Shown: one piece after another, positions 23,384 through 29,965 of the stretch
Numbering within the stretch: the stretch's first letter is position 1
How the letters are laid out: every line of letters begins with the position of its first letter
Translations under genes and position numbers: made by a program
Notes under the pieces: model-generated
Database searches by the model: none
What the model was told of the DNA's origin: nothing
Seen by the model: only the letters and a program-made list of their open reading frames with translations
NCBI GenBank assembly: GCA_900540735.1
Contig: UQHB01000034.1
Location: 1 to 29,965, forward strand
From: an uncultured Megasphaera sp.
GTDB taxonomy: Bacteria; Bacillota; Negativicutes; Veillonellales; Megasphaeraceae
Length of the DNA stretch: 29,965 bases
Direction: 5' to 3'

Positions 23384-26300
23384 ATGAAACACAAAAGACA
23401 ATCCATTGCATTAACCTGTGCAGTCTTATCGGCTTTAGCCTTACCAGCTATGGCGGCCGATAATCCACAGGGGGGGGGCAATAGTGTAACTACAAAAGAT
23501 GTTGTTGTCGAGGCCAATAGAGCTAAAGAGGCTGCTAAATGGGAGAGCCAACAAACGACCATTATTACCGCAGAAGACATTGAAAAGAAGCAAGCTAAAT
23601 CGGTAGAAGATATTATTTTCAGTGAAACCGGTGTATCGCGGACTGTCGATTCCATGGGACGCGTTGGTATTTCTATTCGTGGTGCAGAAGCACGGCATAC
23701 GTTGATTCTCGTCGACGGCCAGCCTGTATTGGGTGACTTGGCCAAATATCAGGGCGCAGCTGATGAAGTCATGCGGCTCGGTACAGAAAATGTCGATCAT
23801 ATTGAAATCATCCAAGGTGCAGCATCGGCTAAATACGGTTCTGATGCTATTGGAGGTGTCGTCAATATTATTACGAAAAAGGCAAAGAAAGATAAATCTG
23901 TCCAGTTTAACGTCGAAGGGTCGCGCACGAAAGGCGATGGCGGCCTGCCGTATACGAACGTTTTCCTCCGTGCTGACACAGGGGAAATGGGCAAATTACG
24001 TCTCGGTTTATCGGGCAGTAAACGAGACATTATGCCTGTCTATGCGAGTGTAGCTCGTAGTGAAAGCGGAATGAGTTTTGATTATAAAGACCGTAATTTT
24101 AAACCGAATGCACTGCGCTATTATGGCGAAGCCAACACGATTGGCCTTGTTGGGACATATGATTTTAATGATAAAAATAAATTAAATTTCCGCTTCGATA
24201 GATACACGGAAGATTTAATTCGCGATGTTAAACATTCTGATTCTGATTTAGAACCACAACAGCATTTTAAACGGAAAGCAGATCGTGATTCCTATAATCT
24301 TGGCTGGGAAGGTCGTGCCGGTGCATCCGATTGGAATGTAGAATTAAATTATTCTCGTATTAATGAAGATGATGTATCCTTAATTAATTACTATGGGCAA
24401 TCGGCATATGAAGGGAAAAATGAACTTCGGTATGTCGATGACGTAGACCATCGGCAATGGGATTTTAAAGCGTCGGCTAATACGCAGCTTAATGATAAAC
24501 ATTTATTGTCCTATGGTTTTGGCTCGACCTATGAAAAAGGTTCCGGTAGCCGTCTCAAGAGTTCGCCTAATACGACGACGAAATACATCGACCCGTGGGA
24601 TTATGATAAGAACCTCATGGTTGACCAGCTCGATAGATATGTCCGCAAAGATGGCGACAACAGCGTCCGCGTTTGGTCTCACGTGCACGACTATAAATTT
24701 AAAGATTCCGATAGCGGCGTACCCGAATGGGATATGGACTATGAATACTATGGGTATGATGGCACCAATGCGACTCAGATGCCGCCAGTAACGTATGAAA
24801 ACTACTCGAAATACGATAAGTATTTTACGAGTGGGATTAGTGACTGGTATGCGCCTTCTGGTGTGCCTGATGATGTATGGCAGAATTATCGTAAATTCCG
24901 CGATATTTTGGAAGCTCAGAATCCTGGGTATAACGGCTCCAACATTGTCCGCGACTATTTCCAGAAAGGGGAATCGTCTGATAAGACCCAACAATCCTTA
25001 GCACCGACCTTTAACGGCAAGAAATTTCTTGAAGAATACCGCATCCGCGACCAGCGTATTACTGTTGGCAACGGTTCTATTCGGAAGCACAATTTCTTCA
25101 TCCAAGATACGTGGCAAGTCAACGATGATACAATTATTACGCCAATTCTTCGCTTAGACCATAGTAGTCTCTTTGGTTCTAATGTTTCCGGCAGTCTTGG
25201 CATGACCCACAATGTTGGCGGTAATGTACATCGCCGCTTTAAAGCGAACGTCGGTACAAGTTATGCTGAACCGGGCATGGGTGAACTTTGGTACAATTGG
25301 GAAATGTACGCCAGCAACCCTGTCGGCATTGGTTATGCAAAGCTCGGCTGGTACTGGGCAGGCAACCCAAATTTAAAACCCGAAAAGGCCGTCAACTTCG
25401 ATATCAGCCTGGAAGGGGAAAATAAAAATACCTATGCTAAGGCAACACTTTTCCACAACCGCATTAAAGACTATATGTCTGTCTACTTTACTGGCGATTT
25501 GATGGATTTTGCGCCGTACCTTGGCAGCTCACAAAAATACCAGCGCGCACCGGATATGATTTACAGTTTTAAAAATATTGGCCGCGCAGAAATTACGGGC
25601 TTTGAAGCAGAAGTACAGCAAAAATTAGGGGAACACTGGAAGGCAAAATTGGGCTATACATGGCTCCACGCTATCAATAAGAGTGACCCAAACATGCCGC
25701 GTCAGCTCCTGGATAAACCAGTCCACAAAGTCGATATTGGTGTTACCTTTGATGATAAGACCAGCGGTTGGGGTGGCTCCATTTGGGGAGATTACTACAT
25801 CAATATGCTTGATAGTAATACTCTCGTTAATGGCAGCAATTACTGGCCTGATATTTTACAGCAAAAAGGCCCGGAATTTGAAAAGAAAATGTACCAGAAG
25901 AAGACCTTTGGTCTTTGGAATTTCATGCTTCAGAAGAAACTTAGCGAAGACGCTCTCGTTTACTTCGGCATTAACAACATCTTCAACCATCGCGATGATG
26001 ACCGGGCGACACAAGAACGAGTCTATCGCTTCGGCATGAATCTCAAATTCGGGATGGACAGCCACACGGAAACGGCTGTAGATGCAGCTAAAGGCAATAC
26101 GAACGCTGAAACGAAGCCGGAAGAACCAAAAGAAGTAGCTCTCGACAACTTCCTCGACCGTCCTTTTGATGTCAATAAAAAAGAAGGAGTTGAACTCATT
26201 GGCGATTATCGTGCAACGTGGACGGCTAACAATGGGACGAATCGGCCTCAGTCGCCATTCCGTGCAGATAAGACCGTTGGTACAGCGAAGGAAAATATGT

Positions 26301-28297
26301 ATGACTCCAGTGCTCATGGCTTTGGCCAACGTCTCCGTGCCGGCATCGATGCCCGTATTGGGGAAAACACGAACCTCCGCGTCCTCGGTAGTGCATCTGG
26401 TGTAGACGGTGTCGATACTGTTGACTCTGTCTCGAAGAGCCGCGGCCTCAACGACCAGCGTATGGAAAACATTGACCTCACGCAGCGCGCTAATAAATGG
26501 GACTTCTCCCTTGGCCGCTTGACAGAACCGATGGGCATTACAGGCTATTGGTTCGGTAAAGAATTTGACGGCGGCCGCGCTGTTTGGACTGGCGATAAGA
26601 CCCAGGTTCGCTTGGGGTATGGTTCCTTCAAGCATAGCACAGGCATTACGGATTCGGCGTATACTCATTCCATTTACACGACCTTCTATCGTCCGCCAAC
26701 AGTAGAAGAGTTCCTTGGCCTCAATCGAAATGATAATCCCTATGATTTAGAAGGTGCTACGAAAGAACCGAACCAGACTTGGGAAGAAGAGTACAAAGGT
26801 AAGACCGATAACCTCTATTTCTACCAGCAGCTCCGAGACATCCAGAATAACGATTCTCTTTCGACAGAAGAAAAACGGGCGCAGCAAATAGCTGTCTTGA
26901 AGCGGATGCATGACATTGTCAAAGCCGCTTACGGCAGTGACATGGCTAAACAGTCCTTTGTTTACAACATTCCGCTTAGCTCGCAAGTCGTCTATAAAGT
27001 CAAGAATAAGACCACTGGCGAAATCAAATACATAAAAACGACTGTCTACTATAACTCTGAAATCAGCGATTACGATTCAGATGAAGAAAAAGCATTCAAG
27101 ACCGAAATGAATCGGAAGTTTACCATTAACTTGGCTGATGATGGTGCTTTATTAGACGGTAAATCCTATTTCCAGGAACATGCTAATGATATTGAAAGTG
27201 CGTATAACACGATAGCTGAAAGAGCAGCTAAAGAAAATTGGGGCTATTTCGGTGATAGTGATTCTTTGAGCTACTCGACGTATGAATATACTAACGGTGG
27301 TACTGGCTACCAACCGGTGTCTAATGAAACTGGCATCGCTGGGGATTATGCCTTTGATGGCATCGACCGAATCGTCAATGAAAACTATGATTGGCAGTCT
27401 GGTGGATATAAGATTACTGATGTAGATGCGTTGTCAGATTTGTATAAATCGAACTACGAAGACGACAACATGGGCGATGCCGAATATGGTTGGGCTATGC
27501 CGCAAATGATGTTTGAATACTTGAATCGCATGGAACAAGTCCTTCGCTCGACAGAATCGGAAAACAAACTACCTCGCGAAGCTCTCGGTGCCCTCGTAGG
27601 CAACCTCATCAAAGTCCAAGGTGTCATGCTCATGCAGGACACGATTCCGGCTATCGATAAAGCCGCTTTCGTTCAGGTTCGCCATCAGTTGCGGCCTAAC
27701 TTCGGCCTCGCTGCATGGTACTTCCGCTCCATTTCGGACGATAGCCATTCGTATCAAGCAGCCAACGGCAACGGTAACGATGTCTCGACCTTCGACCAGC
27801 TCGCTAATGTCATCGGTATCGGTGCGCAGTGGCAGCTCGGCGACCAGACGACGCTTTCCTTTGACTACGGTCAGAACCGCACAGACTTTGGTCGCTATAT
27901 GAATGGACATACCCTTTATGACCACGAACGAGGAACTGCAGACTTCAACCTTTTCGGCCGCGCCCCTGGCGGTACGCCGCACTTCTGTACGGCACGCCTT
28001 GACATCGGCAAAGCCGATACAGATGTCATTGGCAGCTGGAATGCCTTTGCAGACTACAAATACTTCCAGCACGGTTCCTTCTTCGGTGGTAACGGTACAG
28101 AATCCTTGCCGGATCGCTACCTTGACGGTATCCGCAGCTTTACCCTCGGCGCAGGCTATGTCCCGGCTAAAGATATTCTCCTCGAAGCGTTCTATACCTT
28201 CGATGCAAAAGGTATCAGTAAACGGGATACGCTCTACGGCCCAGAAAAATTCCAGCTCGGCAACTACACGAAGATTCAAATGACCTATCGTTTCTAA
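23384..28297 (+). CDS. Giant outer-membrane protein: TonB-dependent receptor fused to a second porin-like barrel
   Basis: 1637 residues, about twice a normal receptor. Order: Sec signal 1-24 (ALPAMA); G9 tract coding Gly 30-32; TonB-box-like KDVVVEA near 38; plug domain about 55-167 (DIIFSETGVSRT, ISIRGAEARHTLILVDG, EIIQGAASAKYGSDAIGGVV); 22-strand-type barrel to about 889. That barrel ends RFGMNLKF, which looks like a natural receptor C-terminus with aromatic last residue. A Glu/Lys/Pro linker (890-930) follows. The second domain (about 935-1637) resembles Negativicutes porin-like proteins (RLRAGIDARIGENTNLRV, WDFSLGRLTEPMG) and ends IQMTYRF, again a barrel end. Inside it, about 1105-1420 is a charged, partly helical insertion. 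No TonB, ExbBD or siderophore gene is adjacent. The ligand is unknown; Fur-like sites suggest iron or heme. Confidence 0.9.
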   Translation: MKHKRQSIALTCAVLSALALPAMAADNPQGGGNSVTTKDVVVEANRAKEAAKWESQQTTIITAEDIEKKQAKSVEDIIFSETGVSRTVDSMGRVGISIRGAEARHTLILVDGQPVLGDLAKYQGAADEVMRLGTENVDHIEIIQGAASAKYGSDAIGGVVNIITKKAKKDKSVQFNVEGSRTKGDGGLPYTNVFLRADTGEMGKLRLGLSGSKRDIMPVYASVARSESGMSFDYKDRNFKPNALRYYGEANTIGLVGTYDFNDKNKLNFRFDRYTEDLIRDVKHSDSDLEPQQHFKRKADRDSYNLGWEGRAGASDWNVELNYSRINEDDVSLINYYGQSAYEGKNELRYVDDVDHRQWDFKASANTQLNDKHLLSYGFGSTYEKGSGSRLKSSPNTTTKYIDPWDYDKNLMVDQLDRYVRKDGDNSVRVWSHVHDYKFKDSDSGVPEWDMDYEYYGYDGTNATQMPPVTYENYSKYDKYFTSGISDWYAPSGVPDDVWQNYRKFRDILEAQNPGYNGSNIVRDYFQKGESSDKTQQSLAPTFNGKKFLEEYRIRDQRITVGNGSIRKHNFFIQDTWQVNDDTIITPILRLDHSSLFGSNVSGSLGMTHNVGGNVHRRFKANVGTSYAEPGMGELWYNWEMYASNPVGIGYAKLGWYWAGNPNLKPEKAVNFDISLEGENKNTYAKATLFHNRIKDYMSVYFTGDLMDFAPYLGSSQKYQRAPDMIYSFKNIGRAEITGFEAEVQQKLGEHWKAKLGYTWLHAINKSDPNMPRQLLDKPVHKVDIGVTFDDKTSGWGGSIWGDYYINMLDSNTLVNGSNYWPDILQQKGPEFEKKMYQKKTFGLWNFMLQKKLSEDALVYFGINNIFNHRDDDRATQERVYRFGMNLKFGMDSHTETAVDAAKGNTNAETKPEEPKEVALDNFLDRPFDVNKKEGVELIGDYRATWTANNGTNRPQSPFRADKTVGTAKENMYDSSAHGFGQRLRAGIDARIGENTNLRVLGSASGVDGVDTVDSVSKSRGLNDQRMENIDLTQRANKWDFSLGRLTEPMGITGYWFGKEFDGGRAVWTGDKTQVRLGYGSFKHSTGITDSAYTHSIYTTFYRPPTVEEFLGLNRNDNPYDLEGATKEPNQTWEEEYKGKTDNLYFYQQLRDIQNNDSLSTEEKRAQQIAVLKRMHDIVKAAYGSDMAKQSFVYNIPLSSQVVYKVKNKTTGEIKYIKTTVYYNSEISDYDSDEEKAFKTEMNRKFTINLADDGALLDGKSYFQEHANDIESAYNTIAERAAKENWGYFGDSDSLSYSTYEYTNGGTGYQPVSNETGIAGDYAFDGIDRIVNENYDWQSGGYKITDVDALSDLYKSNYEDDNMGDAEYGWAMPQMMFEYLNRMEQVLRSTESENKLPREALGALVGNLIKVQGVMLMQDTIPAIDKAAFVQVRHQLRPNFGLAAWYFRSISDDSHSYQAANGNGNDVSTFDQLANVIGIGAQWQLGDQTTLSFDYGQNRTDFGRYMNGHTLYDHERGTADFNLFGRAPGGTPHFCTARLDIGKADTDVIGSWNAFADYKYFQHGSFFGGNGTESLPDRYLDGIRSFTLGAGYVPAKDILLEAFYTFDAKGISKRDTLYGPEKFQLGNYTKIQMTYRF
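23470..23478 (+). repeat. G9 homopolymer within the coding start of the receptor
   Basis: Nine consecutive G right after the signal-peptide codons. With nine the frame is open. With eight, the next codons read GCA ATA GTG TAA; with ten, CAA TAG. Both neighbours therefore end translation within four codons. This is the arrangement of known slipped-strand phase-variable surface genes such as Neisseria hmbR and hpuA. Confidence 0.85.
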
Positions 28298-28315
28298 ACT
28301 ATATTTCTCACGCAA

Positions 28316-28350
28316 AAGACCTCCTTGGCACACGCTAAGGAGGTTCTTTA
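28316..28350 (+). terminator. Terminator of the receptor-porin gene
   Basis: Stem CCTCCTTGGC / GCTAAGGAGG (28320-28329 and 28334-28343), ACAC loop, extended outside by weaker pairs, then TTCTTTATTT. It follows the stop by about 20 bases. Confidence 0.85.
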
Positions 28351-28380
28351 TTTGGAAATGCAGTATGTATCATGAGAGAA

Positions 28381-28409
28381 CATAGGAATCTCCTATGGTA
28401 TTGTATAAT
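28381..28409 (+). promoter_or_regulatory. Inverted repeat and -10 box upstream of the aldo/keto reductase remnant
   Basis: CATAGGA-ATC-TCCTATG (28381-28397) is a perfect 7-3-7 inverted repeat lying just before a TATAAT (28404-28409) without a clear -35. Such a site overlapping the -35 and spacer is usual for regulated promoters of the MerR type. A second TATAAT is at 28455-28460. It now drives only a broken gene. Confidence 0.4.
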
Positions 28410-28485
28410 ATATTCTTATTAGTAATTACGTAGTCTCCATAATATACTGAACTATATAATCTAAATGATGAAAGGGAGACAACGT

Positions 28486-28927
28486 ATGCAAAAAATTCTA
28501 TTACATGACGGCAATACTATTCCTGGCGTGGGCTTTGGCGTATTTATGATACCCAATGATGGCTCGACCTATCGGGCTGTACGGGAAGCACTGGAAGATG
28601 CGCAACAAGCCGGGAAAATCAAATCCATTGGCGTCGATAATATGACTCCGAAGATTTGGCAGATCTTTGTGCCTCAATTTGATACAGTGCCTGCTGTAAA
28701 TATGGTAGAATGCAATCCTTTCTTTCGAAATCCAAGAAGGCTTTGTCGTGCTGCCTAAATCTACCACCCCAGCACACATGGCGGATAATATAGATATTTT
28801 TGATTTTGCTTTGACTGACGCAGATATAGACGCTATGAGAGCCTTAGATACAGGCAAAGGGGCTCATGACCCGGAAGAACCCGGTCGCGGTGAATGGCTC
28901 TTGCAGCATTTTAAAGTGCATGACTAG
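28486..28927 (+). pseudogene. Aldo/keto reductase pseudogene with internal deletions and a frameshift
   Basis: It starts like a complete gene (GAAAGGGAG before the ATG; HDGNTIPGVGFGVFMIP). The frame then jumps from the family's TYRAVREAL directly to EDAQQAGKIKSIGV, losing about 110 residues that carry the catalytic Asp, Tyr, Lys and His. After VPAVNMVECNPFF a second gap of roughly 50 residues comes with a frame change: the first frame stops at 28758, while GFVVLPKSTTPAHMADN and the normal end FDFALTDADIDAMRALD continue in another frame to the TAG at 28925-28927. An intact member is about 280 residues; about 150 remain. No activity is possible. Confidence 0.9.
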
Positions 28928-28953
28928 GCGTATGCTACTTCCGGAGGATTTTC

Positions 28954-28987
28954 AAAAAAAATTGGGGTTCTATCGTAATAGAACCCC
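28954..28987 (-). terminator. Terminator of the Abi_2-family gene
   Basis: A perfect 10-bp stem GGGGTTCTAT / ATAGAACCCC (28964-28973 and 28978-28987) with a 4-nt loop. On the minus strand it is followed by AATTTTTTTTG, so it works for the Abi gene; on the plus strand there is no T-run. Confidence 0.85.
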
Positions 28988-29045
28988 TCCAAAACGACTG
29001 CTCGTTTTCAATGTGTTTATATAATAGCAGATACCATATATATTG

Positions 29046-29765
29046 TCAAATAGTACTGAAAAAATAGCGGATTAATCGCGTACAAAAGAGATAGGCATTT
29101 TGTAAATATGGATTCGTAGAAAAATAATCTGCATGTCTCCGCATGCGATGGGAAAATAATGTAAGGTATTGTCTGTATAATGTAATAAGTTCTCCAAAGC
29201 TAATGATTTCGCATACTGCCCAGATAGGAAAATCTAATAAAGAACGATGTTTTTCAATTAAATCATGGGCATAACTACTGGGAGATTGTTTTAGAAACTT
29301 AGCTCGCATTAGTTTATGAGGGTCAATGGTATTAATTAAAGAATAGCCATTTTCATTAGGGCTTTTCTCAATATCATTTAGCAACATAAGTTTTAGCTGG
29401 TGCTCAATATCTAAGCACATACTTAACAGTACATAGCGAAGATGCATGTCAATAGTAGAAAGCTCTTGGAGGTAAGCAAACTCTAAGTGTTGATATTGCC
29501 CCTTTTTGTATCCTTGAGGATATTTTGTATAGTTCCCACGATAGGCAACTAACTTGAAATAATAATTATGGTTTTCTAAGAAATTCTTTGCTGCTTCTTC
29601 ACTTACGATATGAAAGGTAATTCCTTTATCATTCATATGTTGGATTAATTCGTCAATGGAAAGGGGTTGCTTTTTTTCTAAGATTGCTAAAATATCCTGT
29701 TGTTCTTCTGTGGGCAGTGCTTGATAGGTATCCCATAAAGTATTTGACGTTAATGCTGGATTCAT
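29046..29765 (-). CDS. Abi_2 (AbiD/AbiF-like) family protein, C-terminally truncated
   Basis: 239 residues, rich in helix. The Abi_2 pattern is clear: NFLENHNYYFKLVAYRGNY, YQHLEFAYLQELSTIDMHLR, LLSMCLDIEHQLKLML and, later, FPIWAVCEIISFGELITLY. Full-length members are about 300 residues and end in a HEPN-type R-x4-6-H motif after a segment like R-L-I-R-N. Here the reading stops at TRLIRYFFSTI, just where R-N-xxx-H would come. It is a remnant or an inactive or regulatory form. Members of this family give abortive-infection phage defence, some through RNA cleavage. The ribosome site (GGTGAT) is weak. The gene is AT-rich compared with the rest of the window and adjoins a pseudogene, both signs of a foreign and decaying insert. 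Confidence 0.75.
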   Translation of the reverse strand: MNPALTSNTLWDTYQALPTEEQQDILAILEKKQPLSIDELIQHMNDKGITFHIVSEEAAKNFLENHNYYFKLVAYRGNYTKYPQGYKKGQYQHLEFAYLQELSTIDMHLRYVLLSMCLDIEHQLKLMLLNDIEKSPNENGYSLINTIDPHKLMRAKFLKQSPSSYAHDLIEKHRSLLDFPIWAVCEIISFGELITLYRQYLTLFSHRMRRHADYFSTNPYLQNAYLFCTRLIRYFFSTI

Positions 29766-29797
29766 AGTATCACCGTTTTCTATAAAAATATATAACT

Positions 29798-29826
29798 AGT
29801 ATACCTGTTTATAAAACGAAAGGAAA
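29798..29826 (-). promoter_or_regulatory. Weak promoter of the Abi_2-family gene
   Basis: Minus strand -10 TATACT (29803-29798), with TTTCCT (29826-29821) at 17 bp as a poor -35. It lies about 35 bp before the ATG. Confidence 0.4.
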
Positions 29827-29865
29827 GTATGTTTGATGATTTAAGTATACTAATTTTAGATATAG

Positions 29866-29907
29866 AAAGAGCCACGCTCGTGAATATTCATGAACGTGGC
29901 TCTTTTT
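29866..29907 (+). terminator. Hairpin terminator near the window end
   Basis: AAAGAGCCACG (29866-29876) pairs with CGTGGCTCTTT (29895-29905), with an inner CGTGAA/TTCATG stem, then T to 29907. No plus-strand gene precedes it within the window apart from the pseudogene region, so it ends either an unseen small transcript or a transcript from the other side. Its outer core AGAGCCAC is shared with the terminator at 23042-23082. Confidence 0.7.
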
Positions 29908-29965
29908 GTATGATGAATTGCAACTTTTAGTGCGACACTCGTAATTCATGTACAAGTACCTCAAA

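Noticed and set aside
25856..26668. A 270-codon open frame on the minus strand within the receptor gene
   Set aside because: It lies wholly opposite a strongly supported gene, has no ribosome site, and its translation (Cys/Arg-rich, no domain) looks like an antisense shadow.
27569..28333. A 254-codon open frame on the minus strand at the receptor's 3' end
   Set aside because: It starts within the terminator of the receptor gene and only mirrors the coding strand; no domain or ribosome site.
29831..29932. A 33-codon plus-strand reading frame running through the hairpin
   Set aside because: The ATG is too close to its purine-rich stretch and the frame passes right through a terminator stem; more likely non-coding.
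1..29965. CRISPR arrays, insertion sequences, prophage, tRNA or rRNA genes
   Set aside because: No regularly spaced repeats, transposase or integrase genes, terminal repeats or tRNA cloverleaf patterns were found on reading either strand.

Overview
The window looks like chromosome of a diderm Firmicute of the class Negativicutes, and a Megasphaera-like organism is my best guess (inference, no rRNA present). The reasons are that two tRNA-sensing T-box leaders, a Firmicute hallmark, occur together with a signal-peptide-bearing TonB-dependent outer-membrane receptor. Strong Shine-Dalgarno sites and anaerobic electron-transfer genes (LutC/LutBA-like, FixCX) fit as well. There are no rRNA or tRNA genes, insertion sequences, CRISPR arrays or prophage genes.

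Layout. (1) 206-5653 (+): a complete peptide/nickel-type ABC importer in the order permease, permease, lipoprotein binding protein, ATPase, ATPase. (2) 5715-7738 (-): cysE-cysK for cysteine synthesis, led by a T-box with a TGC (Cys) specifier; cysK has a second control region of its own. (3) 8306-15302 (+): a tight seven-gene run of lutC-like, a lutB-lutA fusion, polyprenyl diphosphate synthase, UbiA/MenA prenyltransferase, MenG/UbiE methyltransferase, fixC and fixX, ending at a strong terminator. It joins lactate-type oxidation, the last steps of menaquinone synthesis and an ETF:quinone oxidoreductase in one apparent transcript. (4) 15465-18777 (+): an MBL-fold hydrolase and two tandem DUF445 membrane proteins. 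(5) 18841-21366 (-): a secreted protein of unknown function, a radical SAM protein and an EamA/DMT exporter. (6) 21581-22950 (+): a BASS-family transporter under a T-box whose specifier reads GTC (Val), followed by a possible small RNA of about 90 nt. (7) 23237-28350 (+): a very large outer-membrane protein of 1637 residues behind candidate Fur sites. (8) 28381-29907: a decayed patch with an aldo/keto reductase pseudogene and an Abi_2-family protein that stops at its expected HEPN motif.

The most striking locus is region 7. One reading frame holds a full TonB-dependent receptor (about residues 1-889) followed by a linker and a second, porin-like domain with a roughly 315-residue non-barrel insertion, again ending in an aromatic C-terminus. 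Just after the signal peptide it carries a run of nine G. Losing or gaining one G puts a stop codon within four codons, which is the layout of a slipped-strand ON/OFF switch. An iron-regulated, phase-variable, two-barrel surface protein is the best candidate here for an undescribed system. The lactate-quinone-FixCX operon and the valine T-box on a BASS transporter come next.

All calls come from reading the sequence and the translations; no database search was made.
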